DNA of 64,000 nt from Microbispora oryzae (GTDB taxonomy: Bacteria > Actinomycetota > Actinomycetes > Streptosporangiales > Streptosporangiaceae): positions 238,612 to 302,611 of the forward strand of contig NZ_JAFCNB010000009.1 of the NCBI RefSeq assembly GCF_017896165.1, in the 5' to 3' direction. The notes below the pieces were generated by a model. The model did not search any database, was not told the DNA's origin, and saw only the letters and a list, made by a program, of their open reading frames with translations. Made by a program: the position numbers and the translations under genes. Shown here in pieces: positions 52,743 through 61,056 of the stretch (its first letter is position 1; the number at the start of each line of letters is the position of its first letter).

Positions 52743-54290
52743 ATGCGCGACAACGAGGTCGTGGCCGTCGGGCCCGAGCCGCTGGCTTTCGATGACATCG
52801 TCCGGGTCGCCCGGCACGGTGCGGCCGTACGGCTGACGGACGACGCGATCGCGGAGATGGCCGCCTCCCGCGGCAGGATCGAGGAGCTGGCGGAGGGCGA
52901 CACCCCCGCGTACGGCGTCTCCACCGGCTTCGGCGCCCTGGCCACCCGGCACATCGATCCCTCGCTGCGCGCCCGGTTGCAGCGCAGTCTGGTCCGCTCG
53001 CACGCCGCGGGGTCGGGCCCGGAGGTAGAGACCGAGGTCACCCGGGCCATGATGCTGCTTCGCCTGCGTACGCTCGCGTCCGGGCACACCGGCGTGCGGC
53101 CGAAGACGGCCCGGGTGCTGGAGTCCCTCCTCAACGCCGGAATCACGCCGGTCGTCCACGAATACGGCAGCCTGGGCTGCTCGGGTGATCTCGCCCCGCT
53201 CTCGCACGTCGCCCTGACCATCATGGGGGAGGGCGTGGTCCGGGACGCGTCCGGGCGTCTCCGGCCTGCGGGGGAGGCGCTGAAGGAAGCGGGCGTCGAG
53301 CCCGTCGAGCTGGCCGCGAAGGAGGGGCTCGCCCTCATCAACGGCACGGACGGCATGCTCGGCATGCTGGTGCTCGCGCTGCACGACCTCGACCGGCTGC
53401 TCAGGACGGCGGACGTCACGGCGGCGATGAGCGTCGAGGCACTGCTCGGCACCGACTACGTCTTCGCGGCCGACCTGCAGGCGCTGCGCCCGCATCCGGG
53501 CCAGGCCGCGGCGGCGGCCAACATGCGGGCGCTCCTCCGCGACTCCGGCGTCATGGCCTCCCATCGGGACGGCTCCTGCACCCGCGTCCAGGACGCGTAC
53601 TCGCTGCGCTGCGCGCCGCAGGTGGCCGGCGCCGCGCGGGACACGGCCGCCCATGCGGCGACCGTGGCGGCACGCGAGCTCGCGAGCGCCATCGACAACC
53701 CGGTCGTGCTCGCGGACGGCAGAGTGGAGTCGAACGGCAACTTCCACGGCGCCCCCGTGGCGTACGTGCTCGACTTCCTGGCCATCGCGGTGGCCGACAC
53801 CGCGTCGATCGCCGAGCGCCGGACCGACCGCATGCTCGACGTCGCCCGCAGCCACGGCCTGCCGGCCTTCCTCGCCGACGATCCCGGCGTGGACTCCGGG
53901 CACATGATCGCGCAGTACACGCAGGCGGCGATCGTGTCGGAGCTCAAGCGGCTCGCGGCGCCCGCCAGCGTCGACTCCATCCCGAGCTCGGCCATGCAGG
54001 AGGACCACGTCTCGATGGGCTGGTCGGCCGGGCGCAAGCTGCGGCGGGCCGTCGACGGCCTGACCCGTGTGCTCGCCATCGAACTGCTGACCGCCGCCAG
54101 GGCCCTCGATCTGCGCCGGCCGCTCGAGCCCGCCACAGGCACGGGCGCTGTCGTGCGGGCGCTGCGCGAGGCCGTGGCCGGGCCGGGACCCGACCGCTTC
54201 CTCGCCCCCGAGATCGAGGCCGCCGTCCAGTTCGTGGCCGACGGCTCGGCGGTCGCGGCGGCCGAGAGCGCCGTCGGGCCCCTGTCCTGA
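52743..54290 (+). CDS. hutH: histidine ammonia-lyase
   Basis: Deaminates histidine to urocanate, the first step of histidine use (515 residues). The MIO prosthetic group forms from a tripeptide in YGSLGCSGDLAPLSH; here it is Cys146-Ser147-Gly148, while many family members have Ala-Ser-Gly. The catalytic Tyr is in TPAYGVSTGFG (Tyr57). AIDNPVV, SNGNFHGAPVA and IPSSAMQEDHVSMGW are other conserved parts. The rest of the hut pathway is not adjacent. As aromatic ammonia-lyases and aminomutases share this fold, substrate is inferred from overall pattern. Confidence 0.93.
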   Translation: MRDNEVVAVGPEPLAFDDIVRVARHGAAVRLTDDAIAEMAASRGRIEELAEGDTPAYGVSTGFGALATRHIDPSLRARLQRSLVRSHAAGSGPEVETEVTRAMMLLRLRTLASGHTGVRPKTARVLESLLNAGITPVVHEYGSLGCSGDLAPLSHVALTIMGEGVVRDASGRLRPAGEALKEAGVEPVELAAKEGLALINGTDGMLGMLVLALHDLDRLLRTADVTAAMSVEALLGTDYVFAADLQALRPHPGQAAAAANMRALLRDSGVMASHRDGSCTRVQDAYSLRCAPQVAGAARDTAAHAATVAARELASAIDNPVVLADGRVESNGNFHGAPVAYVLDFLAIAVADTASIAERRTDRMLDVARSHGLPAFLADDPGVDSGHMIAQYTQAAIVSELKRLAAPASVDSIPSSAMQEDHVSMGWSAGRKLRRAVDGLTRVLAIELLTAARALDLRRPLEPATGTGAVVRALREAVAGPGPDRFLAPEIEAAVQFVADGSAVAAAESAVGPLS

Positions 54291-54385
54291 GGCCGTTGGC
54301 GATGGCGGGGGCGGCGCCGGCAGTTGTCCGCGGCCCCGCCCATGGGCGTGCGCCCGGAGCGCCGCAAAGTTGCGACAATGGAGCG

Positions 54386-55393
54386 GTGCACGACGCGTTC
54401 GCCCACGTCGGAGGGTTTCTGGCCACGGGCCTGCGAGAGGTGACCGGCGATCTCGGCGCCCTCGACGGCTCCGGATGGTGGGCCGTCGTCGTCTCCTACG
54501 AGGGCAAGGTGACCTGCGCCCGCTTCGACGAGGTCAGGCGCGCGCCGCTGCCCCGGCCCGCCGGCCCCTGGCGCGGCCCGGCCCGGACGGCCTGGCGAGG
54601 CTCGCTCGACCAGGACGCGTACGAGAACGGCGTGCGGCGCATCAGGGACCACATCGAGCGCGGCGAGGTCTACCAGGCGAACCTCTGCCGGATCCTGTCC
54701 GCCGAGCTCCCGGGCCCGGCCGATCCGCTCGCCCTCGCGGCGCGGCTCGCGAGGGGCAACCCCGCCCCGTACGCGGCGATGATCGACATTCCCGGCCTGA
54801 CGGTCGTGTCGGCCTCGCCGGAGCTCTACCTGTCGCGGGCGGGCGACGTGATCGAGTCAGGGCCGATCAAGGGGACCGGCGCGACCGCGGAGGACCTGCT
54901 CGACAAGGACTACGCCGAGAACCTCATGATCGTCGATCTCGTACGCAACGACCTGGGCCGCGTGGCCGAGGTAGGCTCTGTGACGGTGCCCTCGCTCTTC
55001 GCGATCGAGGAGCACCCCGGGCTGGTGCATCTGGTGTCGACCGTACGCGCCCGGCTGGACGGGGGAGCCGGCTGGCCGGAGCTGTTCGCCGCCACCTTCC
55101 CGCCCGGATCGGTGACGGGGGCGCCGAAGTCTTCTGCGCTGCGCATCATCGACGAGCTCGAACCGGAGCCCAGGGGCCCCTACTGTGGGGCCGTGGGCTG
55201 GGTCGACGCCGACCGGCGCGAGGGGGCGCTGGCCGTCGGCATCCGTACCTTCTGGATCGAGCGGGACACGATCCGGTTCGGCACGGGAGCGGGCATCACC
55301 TGGGGTTCCGACCCTCGGCGTGAGTGGCACGAGACCGAGCTGAAGGCGGCCAGACTGATCGGGCTCGCATCCGTGGACGACGACGGGCCCTGA
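54386..55393 (+). CDS. pabB: aminodeoxychorismate synthase component I
   Basis: A 335-residue chorismate-binding enzyme that makes 4-amino-4-deoxychorismate for folate. Motifs: GEVYQANLCRILS, SASPELYLSR, IESGPIKGTGAT, DLVRNDLGRVAEVGSV and FPPGSVTGAPKSSALRIIDE. The Lys in PIKGT is characteristic of PabB; anthranilate synthase has PIAGT. It is short and lacks a full N-terminal domain and a glutaminase domain. The GTG at 54386 is preceded by ggag at very close spacing. The next gene, 19 bp away, encodes the lyase that completes PABA synthesis. The PabA subunit is elsewhere. Confidence 0.92.
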   Translation: MHDAFAHVGGFLATGLREVTGDLGALDGSGWWAVVVSYEGKVTCARFDEVRRAPLPRPAGPWRGPARTAWRGSLDQDAYENGVRRIRDHIERGEVYQANLCRILSAELPGPADPLALAARLARGNPAPYAAMIDIPGLTVVSASPELYLSRAGDVIESGPIKGTGATAEDLLDKDYAENLMIVDLVRNDLGRVAEVGSVTVPSLFAIEEHPGLVHLVSTVRARLDGGAGWPELFAATFPPGSVTGAPKSSALRIIDELEPEPRGPYCGAVGWVDADRREGALAVGIRTFWIERDTIRFGTGAGITWGSDPRREWHETELKAARLIGLASVDDDGP

Positions 55394-55412
55394 CCACACG
55401 AACGGAGCGAAG

Positions 55413-56243
55413 ATGGCGGAACTCATCTGGATCAACGGGGAGCTCCACGAGCCCGGTAAGGCCGTGGTGTCGGTCTTCGACCACGGGCTGATGGTCGGCG
55501 ACGGGGTGTTCGAGACGATCAAGGCGACGGGCGGCGAGTCCTTCGCCCTCACCCGCCACCTGGACCGTCTCGCGCTGTCGGCCAAGCGGATGGACCTCCC
55601 CGAGCCGGACCTCGGCGCGATCGCCGACGGCGTGCGCCGGTGCCTCGACGCCGCCCCGAAGTGGCCGCTCGGCCGGATCAGGATCACCTACACCAGCGGC
55701 CCGGGCCCGCTCGGCTCCGACCGGGGCTCCGACGGCACCACCACGGTCATCATCGTGGGCGAGCAGCGGCCGTTCCCCGCCACCGCCGACGTCACCGTCG
55801 TCCCCTGGCCCCGCAACGAGCGGGGCGCCCTGACCGGGGTGAAGAGCACCTCCTACGGCGACAACGCCAAGGCCCTCGCGTACGCGAAGGAGCGGGGCGG
55901 CGCCGAGGCCATCTTCGAGAACCTCGCCGGGAACCTCTGCGAGGGCACCGGCAGCAACATCTTCATCGTGACCGGCGGCCGGCTGATCACCCCCACGCTG
56001 GCCTCGGGCTGCCTGGCCGGCGTCACCAGGGCGCTCACCCTCGAATGGTGCGGCGGCGAGGAGACCGATGTGCCGATCTCGGCGCTGTACGAGGCGGAGG
56101 AGGCGTTCCTCACCTCCACCACCCGCGACATCCAGCCCATCCGCGCCGTCGGCGACACCGTGCTGCCCCAGGCCCCCGGCCCGATCACGCTGGCGGCCAT
56201 GAAGGCCTTCGCCGAGCGGTCGGCGGGCGACGTCGACCCCTGA
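55413..56243 (+). CDS. pabC: aminodeoxychorismate lyase (class IV aminotransferase)
   Basis: A 276-residue fold-type IV PLP enzyme. Motifs: FDHGLMVGDGVFETIKATGG near the start, TGVKSTSYGDNAKALAYAKE with the PLP Lys, and LAGNLCEGTGSNIFIVTGGR and LTSTTRDIQPI towards the C-terminus. Branched-chain or D-amino-acid aminotransferases share the fold, but the position after pabB makes 4-amino-4-deoxychorismate lyase the best call. The ATG at 55413 has an acggagcg site. Confidence 0.9.
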   Translation: MAELIWINGELHEPGKAVVSVFDHGLMVGDGVFETIKATGGESFALTRHLDRLALSAKRMDLPEPDLGAIADGVRRCLDAAPKWPLGRIRITYTSGPGPLGSDRGSDGTTTVIIVGEQRPFPATADVTVVPWPRNERGALTGVKSTSYGDNAKALAYAKERGGAEAIFENLAGNLCEGTGSNIFIVTGGRLITPTLASGCLAGVTRALTLEWCGGEETDVPISALYEAEEAFLTSTTRDIQPIRAVGDTVLPQAPGPITLAAMKAFAERSAGDVDP

Positions 56244-56394
56244 TGGCCGGCCCGTGCCGTAAGGCCGCCGTGTCTGAACGCTGAGCCGCCTTCTCCGAGC
56301 GGTCTTCTCCGAGCCGCCTCCTCTGGGCCGATCCGATCGGGTCGGCCCAGGGCGGCACGTCACGCGTGTCGAAGACCCCGGCCGGTGGAACCGG

Positions 56395-56811
56395 TCAGGA
56401 GCTCCAGAGCATGTTGGTGAGCTCCTCGTCGAGGTCCATGTAATCGGTCTCCCGGCCGGCCGCGACAAGCTCGTAGGTGCGGTGCAGGAACTCTGTCAGC
56501 GGCGCCAGGGGCACCTCGAACAACGCCTGGCCGAACGGCGAGGTGAGACTGATGTTGAGCGTGCGCTCGCCGTCGGAGCGGGCGGGCCAGACCTGGACGT
56601 CCCCGTCACCCACACGGCGGACGATACCTACGGTCAGCAGCTCACGGGCGAAGATCCACTCGACCGGCTCGTCATTCCCCACGTGGAAGGCCATACGAAT
56701 GGCGTACGGGTCCTCGGCGGTGTAGCTGAGCCCGGCCAAGAGGGGGACGGTCGTACGGTCGGGGACCACAAGCCGAAGGCCTAGCTCGGCAGAGACGGTG
56801 GTGCTGTTCAT
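56395..56811 (-). CDS. ssgB: SsgB-like sporulation/cell-division regulator
   Basis: A 138-residue SsgA-like protein. These are unique to morphologically complex actinomycetes; SsgB recruits FtsZ to future septation sites in sporogenic hyphae. Features: TTVSAELGLRLVVPDRTTVP, DPYAIRMAFHVGN, VEWIFARELLTVGIVRRVGD, GDVQVWPARSDGERTLNISL, PFGQALFEVPLAPLTEFLHR. The length equals that of the SsgB archetype. It stands alone in a ~450-bp flanking gap, as expected for a developmentally controlled gene. Confidence 0.92.
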   Translation of the reverse strand: MNSTTVSAELGLRLVVPDRTTVPLLAGLSYTAEDPYAIRMAFHVGNDEPVEWIFARELLTVGIVRRVGDGDVQVWPARSDGERTLNISLTSPFGQALFEVPLAPLTEFLHRTYELVAAGRETDYMDLDEELTNMLWSS

Positions 56812-57265
56812 CGTCAGCCAAACCTTTTCGTCGTCGGGTCCCCATGTCAGGGGCTTTCACTGGGTGGACGGCCTTCGCCCGCTGTTCATGCGTCTCGGCG
56901 AACGAAGAGACCCGTAGGAAAGATTCCGCCTCCAGGCCCGTCTGTAACGCACATCACAGCTTGACATTCGGTCATCTACCTGCTCAAACATCGTCAACAA
57001 GCACGATATTGCCTCTGCTTCACGTGTCCCCGGCGCTGTCATGGGCCAGCCATTGCGGGCGAATGATCTTAGGTAGTGCGTATGGGTCGAGCATGGAGCA
57101 TCACGATGCTATGACACCACACCGCCGGGCCGCGGACTGTCGCGCCAACCTCTCACCGGTGTCGCGTACCGAAACGGTTGGGACGGTGGTCTCCGTCGCT
57201 TCGCCATGACCCCGCCGGGTGCGGTATGGTTTTCCCGTCGGCGCCGAGAGGCCGCCGGACATCCC
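56812..57265. other. intergenic region between ssgB and tRNA-Val
   Basis: No gene supported. Should contain the ssgB promoter (minus strand) and the tRNA-Val promoter. The stretch 56950-57030 is AT-richer (cattcggtcatctacc, cacgatattgcc). I cannot place a sigma-H or sigma-70 type site with confidence. Confidence 0.5.
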
Positions 57266-57337
57266 GGGCGATTAGCTCAGCGGGAGAGCGCTTCGTTCAC
57301 ACCGAAGAGGTCACTGGTTCGATCCCAGTATCGCCCA
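57266..57337 (+). tRNA. tRNA-Val (anticodon CAC)
   Basis: Plus-strand cloverleaf with the same acceptor and D arm as tRNA-Val(GAC), anticodon stem CTTCG/CGAAG, loop TTCACAC (anticodon CAC) and T loop TTCGATC; CCA is encoded at 57338-57340. Its 3' part recurs at 58584-58619, so the gene served as an integration site. Confidence 0.97.
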
Positions 57338-57352
57338 CCAGCATCACACAGG

Positions 57353-57922
57353 TCAGAGCCCGGAAGACATCCCCGTCTCCGGGCTCTTCGCTTGTCCGTA
57401 CGCCCGCCGTGCGTCACCCCGCGCCCATGCCGCACGCACAGCGTCATGGGCGTCCGGCGCCAGGTGGCCGCACTTCCACGTCGTCCGGGATCGGCATTTC
57501 GGCGACGGCATCGAGCCATGGCATGGAGTGGCGTCCGTGACCGTCGGGGTGATGGGAGCGCGCGCCGGGCGACAGGATGCAGGCGATTGGGGCGAGGCGG
57601 CACAACGCCAGTGGCATCCCGGAACGGTCGTGGAGCCGCCTGGACCGACGCGACGGGCGGATCCGTCCCGGCGGGTCAGGAAGACCTCGACGAACGACGC
57701 GTAGCCGGAGCCGTAGTACTCGAACTCCGCGTGCTCGACGACCGATTCGGGACCTCGGTTGAGATCGGCGACCACCTGGCGCAGGTAACCCTTCACGGCC
57801 TCGGCCCCATCCGCCCAGGTGCCCTCACCGCACGTCGACTCGTCCTGGGAGGCGCGGATCTGCGAGTTGGGATGGAGAAGGAGGGCATCGACGGCCGCAG
57901 GTACGTGATCGTCATTGGGCAT
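57353..57922 (-). CDS. unknown protein inside the tRNA-flanked debris
   Basis: A 189-codon frame. The first ~90 residues look like a genuine small domain: PAAVDALLLHPNSQIRAS, TWADGAEAVKGYLRQVVADL, ESVVEHAEFEYYGSGYASFV, EVFLTRRDG. After that the sequence becomes Ser/Pro/Arg-rich and does not look like a fold, so the gene is probably truncated or frameshifted near 57650. The ATG at 57922 has a good gggaagg site. I do not recognise the family; it could be an immunity-like or SnoaL-like protein. Confidence 0.4.
   Translation of the reverse strand: MPNDDHVPAAVDALLLHPNSQIRASQDESTCGEGTWADGAEAVKGYLRQVVADLNRGPESVVEHAEFEYYGSGYASFVEVFLTRRDGSARRVGPGGSTTVPGCHWRCAASPQSPASCRPARAPITPTVTDATPCHGSMPSPKCRSRTTWKCGHLAPDAHDAVRAAWARGDARRAYGQAKSPETGMSSGL
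57355..57387 (+). terminator. terminator after tRNA-Val(CAC)
   Basis: agagcccgg and ccgggctct pair perfectly, with an inner agac/gtct stem and a one-base bulge, 15 bp after the tRNA CCA. Confidence 0.8.
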
Positions 57923-57948
57923 GCCGATAGCCTTCCCGTCGACGCGAG

Positions 57949-58169
57949 TTGATCGTGGTGGCGGAACATGCCGCTTCTCGCGTTTGCGGAGCGGTTTATT
58001 TCCGGTCGGTGGAGAATCTGGAGATCACGAGGGGTGGCTTGGCCCTACTGGCGGCTCCAGCGAAGCCAGCCTCCGTGACGCTCTGGAGCTCTACTTCGAG
58101 GACGAGCCACTTCCCCAGATCCCGCAGCAGCCGATTGTGGCGCCGATCGAGATCCGTCGCTCGGCATGA
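57949..58169 (+). pseudogene. hicB-like antitoxin remnant (frameshifted)
   Basis: The 3' part encodes GGSSEASLRDALELYFEDEP, then LPQIPQQPIVAPIEIRRSA, which is the C-terminal half of a HicB-type antitoxin. The N-terminal half is in another frame (GAVYFRSVENLEITRGG), so one frameshift lies near 58030. The ATG of the hicA-like gene overlaps its stop (ATGA), the usual hicB-hicA coupling. Confidence 0.55.
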
Positions 58170-58398
58170 GCCCGCGCCAGTTTCCGGTCTGCTCCGGCAC
58201 CGATGTCGTGCGTGCGCTGGAGAAGTGTGGCTTTGAGGTCGTTGCCACCAGGGGCAGCCATTGCAGCTGCGCCAGGACGCCGAAGACGAGAGTCGCACAG
58301 TGATCGTGCCATTGCACGACACTCTGGCCGTCGGAACGCTCGCCTCCATCGTGCGGCAGGCCGGCCTTACTTCCGAGCGCCTACGCGACCTGCTGTGA
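58166..58398 (+). pseudogene. hicA-like toxin remnant (frameshifted)
   Basis: Starts SPRQFPVCSGTDVVRALEKC, then GFEVVATRGSH, which is the dsRBD-like HicA core with its catalytic-type His. Directly after GSH the frame shifts by one base and continues LQLRQDAEDESRTVIVPLHD, then TLAVGTLASIVRQAGLTSER and LRDLL-stop. Length 233 nt is not divisible by three. With a single-base correction it would be a complete HicA mRNA interferase of about 77 residues. Confidence 0.65.
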
Positions 58399-58574
58399 TC
58401 GTGCGTCGGCCGCCGCGTTCCGTCGGCAGTCCCTGTCACCTGTGCGCGACGGACCATTGGGTGACGAACTGAGTTACAACAACTACGGACGCCCATAGAA
58501 CCGTACAGACGTCCCGTGGACGGTTCGCCCAGGTCAAGGACGCTTCGATGGCACGTCGGCGTTGTGGCCGATCT

Positions 58575-58619
58575 GCTTCACATCGAAGAGGTCATTGGTT
58601 CGATCCCAGTATCGCCCAC
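58575..58619 (+). other. displaced tRNA-Val 3' half (attachment-site relic)
   Basis: Bases 58584-58619 repeat 57303-57338 of tRNA-Val(CAC) with one mismatch in 36 (cgaagaggtcRYtggttcga...cccagtatcgcccac; the T arm and acceptor strand). Immediately upstream, gcttcacatc still resembles the anticodon arm with a four-base deletion. A full tRNA cannot form. This is the signature of integration at a tRNA 3' end. Confidence 0.82.
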
Positions 58620-58628
58620 ACGATCGAG

Positions 58629-58656
58629 GCCCGTCGAAGACACGACTCCAACGGGC
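58629..58656 (+). terminator. terminator after the displaced tRNA half
   Basis: gcccgt and acgggc with an inner gtcg/cgac pairing form a hairpin 10 bp after the tRNA relic, followed by attttcg. A tRNA terminator accompanying the displaced 3' half is expected when the original downstream DNA was moved by integration. Confidence 0.6.
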
Positions 58657-58758
58657 ATTTTCGCCGTTCAAGGATTTGGCTCTAGCCATCGCCCTCCTCT
58701 CGGCCGAGATCAGCGGTGCTGGCTGCGTCGGGCGCCCGGGGCCGATCGGGAGCGGGAG

Positions 58759-58905
58759 TCAGCGAAAACGGTTGAGCGTCGTGGACATCCGCTCGCGTCC
58801 GATGAGGCGTGCCGCGTCGTTCACCGGGGCGCCGTCGGAGACGAGCCATGCGGCGTAGCAGTGCAGCAGGTCGTGGAATCGCAGACCGGAGGAAGAGCGT
58901 CCGGC
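58759..58905 (-). pseudogene. tyrosine recombinase C-terminal remnant
   Basis: The minus strand encodes GLRFHDLLHCYAAWLVSDGA, then PVNDAARLIGRERMSTTLNR and FR-stop, which is the C-terminal catalytic block of phage-type integrases (H-x-x-R ... G-H/R ... Y). The box-II Arg has become Leu (HDLLH for HDLRH) and the nucleophile Tyr has become Phe, so it cannot be active. It points at the tRNA relic 140 bp away. The matching central part lies at 61057-61440. Confidence 0.7.
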
Positions 58906-59049
58906 GGAGCGGACCGAGGTGCTGAGATCGCAGAACGGCCAATGCCCTCGACTCCATGCCGAAGTGCGTGCAGCCCGTCGCTTGGGCAGTTATTCCACCA
59001 CCGGCTCGGCTCGGCATCTCCGACGTCATATGTTTCTGAAGGGAGTCCT

Positions 59050-59436
59050 GTGGCATCCATCAAGGACATCGTCTTCGACAGCCCTCATCCGGCTTCGACC
59101 GCCCGATTCTGGGCGGAGGCCCTGGACGGCTACGAAATTGCGCCGTACGACGAGGAGGAGCTGGCACGGCTGCGCTCCATGGGCATCAACGACCCGGAGG
59201 ACGACCCCACGGTCCTGCTCGTCCACACCGAGGGCAGGCTGCCGCGCATCTTCTTCCAACTCGTGCCAGAGAGCAAGCGGGTCAAGAACCGGGTTCATCT
59301 CGACCTGGACGCCACCGATGCGGTCGCAGAGGTCAAACGGCTGTGTGCGCTGGGGGCAACGGTTCAGGCCGAGCGTGAGGACTGGATCACGATGCAGGAT
59401 CCCGACGGCAACGAATTCTGCCTCAGGCGTTCGTGA
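59050..59436 (+). CDS. VOC-family (glyoxalase/bleomycin-resistance-like) protein
   Basis: A 128-residue protein with two babbab modules: SIKDIVFDSPHPASTARFWA, EALDGYEI, PRIFFQLVPESKRVKNRVHL, DLDATDAVAEVKRLCALGAT and the end motif ITMQDPDGNEFCLRR. This is the VOC superfamily pattern (Glyoxalase_6-like), in which His/Glu ligands bind a metal. Function unknown. The GTG at 59050 has gaaggga upstream. It sits between two pieces of the decayed integrase, so it is part of inserted cargo. Confidence 0.87.
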   Translation: MASIKDIVFDSPHPASTARFWAEALDGYEIAPYDEEELARLRSMGINDPEDDPTVLLVHTEGRLPRIFFQLVPESKRVKNRVHLDLDATDAVAEVKRLCALGATVQAEREDWITMQDPDGNEFCLRRS

Positions 59437-59874
59437 CCGGAATCACGTCCCCGCCATGAGGAGCAGCGGGCTTCCGGTGCACACCTTGCAGCTCCGCTCT
59501 CATGGCATCATCGCCGCCCTGGCTGACAAACTCCTCGAATGTCCCACCGCTTCATGGCGCAAACGATTACGCGACCCGCTGTGATCATGCGGCCGCGGTC
59601 GACGAGCCTCACCACCCAGACTTGCTGGCCGGTCCGGACCGTGTGTGGCCTCGAGCCGTGAATGTCCCATGGCGGCACGGAACCCCCGAGGCGGTCGAGG
59701 ATGAATGGTTCATCTGCCGCGACTCGACAGCGGCGAGGCCGAGGCGGTGTGATGAGGCCGTTACCACAGCCGATCCCGAATTGTGGGGGGCGAAAGACGG
59801 TCGCTCCACGGCTGGGCGTACCCCTCATGTCTCGCGTCATTGCCTACCGGTCCGCGCGGTGGGACGTTGTGCGC
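59437..59874. other. intergenic region with degenerate sequence
   Basis: No gene supported in 438 bp. The end of a small frame at 59562-59583 (acgcgacccgctgtga) resembles the 3' end of the hicA remnant (acgcgacctgctgtga), suggesting a duplicated scrap. Confidence 0.4.
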
Positions 59875-60972
59875 ATGCGACGTGCTGTGTCGAGGCGGTT
59901 GGGCGTGGCCGGTTTCCTGGGCGCGCTCGCGATCGTAACGGGTACCGGGTGGCCGGGTGGCTTCGCCACGGCGAAGGCAATGGCCACGGCCACGCCTTCC
60001 GCCAGTCCGGCACCGTCCCCCACCGGCGGCTCCGAACTGGTCTACGTGGCGAACGTCCACGGTCCGGTGACGGCCTATCAGGCCGGGAGCACGGGTGCCG
60101 TGTCGCCGGTGCGGCTGCTGGCCGACCCAGGCGACCCGAACACCTACTGGGGACCGTGGGGGATCGCCTTCGACACCGGCGGGAACGCGTACGCGCAGAG
60201 CTTCCTCTCGGACGCGACCACCTTCGTCTACCCACCGGGAGCCACGACGCCGAACCGGATGTTCCGCGTCGCCGGGCCGGATTCCCGGGCGGTGGCGGTA
60301 GACACCGCGGGGTACGCGTATGTGGAGACCGGCCAGGCCGAGGCGGTGATCGCGGTGGCCGCGCCTGGAGCGAGGGGCACGGCCGCGAACCTCTATACGG
60401 TGCCCGCGGTACGCCAGATCCCCCTGGACGAGACGACGTTCCGCCCGTGGCCGGGCGTCCTGACCACGGACACGTCCGGACATGTGATCGCCGCGGTGAT
60501 GCGTTCGACCGGCAACGCGGTGGAGTTCTTCTCCGGCGGCCCGTCCGGCAGCTCCACACCGGTACGGGTCATCGCCGGGCCGCACACCGGCCTGGGCAGC
60601 TGCTCCAGCACCTGCGACCAGCTCGCGGTCGCCTACTCCGCCTTCACCGGCCGGCTCTACGTCGCCGTCAGCCAGGGCCAGCAGACCCACATCAACGTCT
60701 ACGCGGGCACCGCGAACGGGGACGCAACCCCGGTGCGCGTGATCTCCGGCTCGGCGACCGGCCTGGCTGGAAAGGTGGTCACCGGCATCGCCGGCAGTCA
60801 GGTCGACGGCACCATCTATGTGCTCACCAAGGCGGCCCAGTTCGACAGCCCAGGCAGCATCCTGGCCTTCGACCGGCTGGCCGGCGGCAACACGCCGCCG
60901 CGGCGTACCTTCACCGACAGCGGCACCGGACTCCGTGACGGGCTCGGCATCGCCGTGTCATTCGCCCACTGA
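59875..60972 (+). CDS. secreted beta-propeller (NHL/SMP-30-like) protein
   Basis: A 365-residue exported protein. It begins with a signal peptide, MRRAVSRRLGVAGFLGALAI, then VTGTGWPGGFATAKA. A Thr/Ser/Pro linker follows, then six-bladed propeller-like repeats: ELVYVANVHGPVTAYQAGST, GIAFDTGGNAYAQS, AVAVDTAGYAYVETG, VLTTDTSGHVIAAV and QVDGTIYVLTKAAQF. No catalytic motif is seen; it probably binds a ligand or the envelope. The ATG at 59875 gives the clean signal peptide; an ATG at 59827 lies upstream in frame. Confidence 0.82.
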   Translation: MRRAVSRRLGVAGFLGALAIVTGTGWPGGFATAKAMATATPSASPAPSPTGGSELVYVANVHGPVTAYQAGSTGAVSPVRLLADPGDPNTYWGPWGIAFDTGGNAYAQSFLSDATTFVYPPGATTPNRMFRVAGPDSRAVAVDTAGYAYVETGQAEAVIAVAAPGARGTAANLYTVPAVRQIPLDETTFRPWPGVLTTDTSGHVIAAVMRSTGNAVEFFSGGPSGSSTPVRVIAGPHTGLGSCSSTCDQLAVAYSAFTGRLYVAVSQGQQTHINVYAGTANGDATPVRVISGSATGLAGKVVTGIAGSQVDGTIYVLTKAAQFDSPGSILAFDRLAGGNTPPRRTFTDSGTGLRDGLGIAVSFAH

Positions 60973-61056
60973 CCCCGGCCAGATTCAGCCCGGCGTGACA
61001 TCGGGCGGAGTCGCCCTGGGGAGTGCTCCCACGATCACCCACCACGTCCGTAAAGT

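Noticed and set aside
54296..54385. N-terminal extension of PabB
   Set aside because: It is Ala/Gly/Pro-rich and lacks family features; the GTG at 54386 gives the expected N-terminus.
58516..59049. N-terminal extension of the VOC protein
   Set aside because: It crosses the tRNA relic and integrase remnant; the GTG at 59050 has a proper ribosome-binding site.
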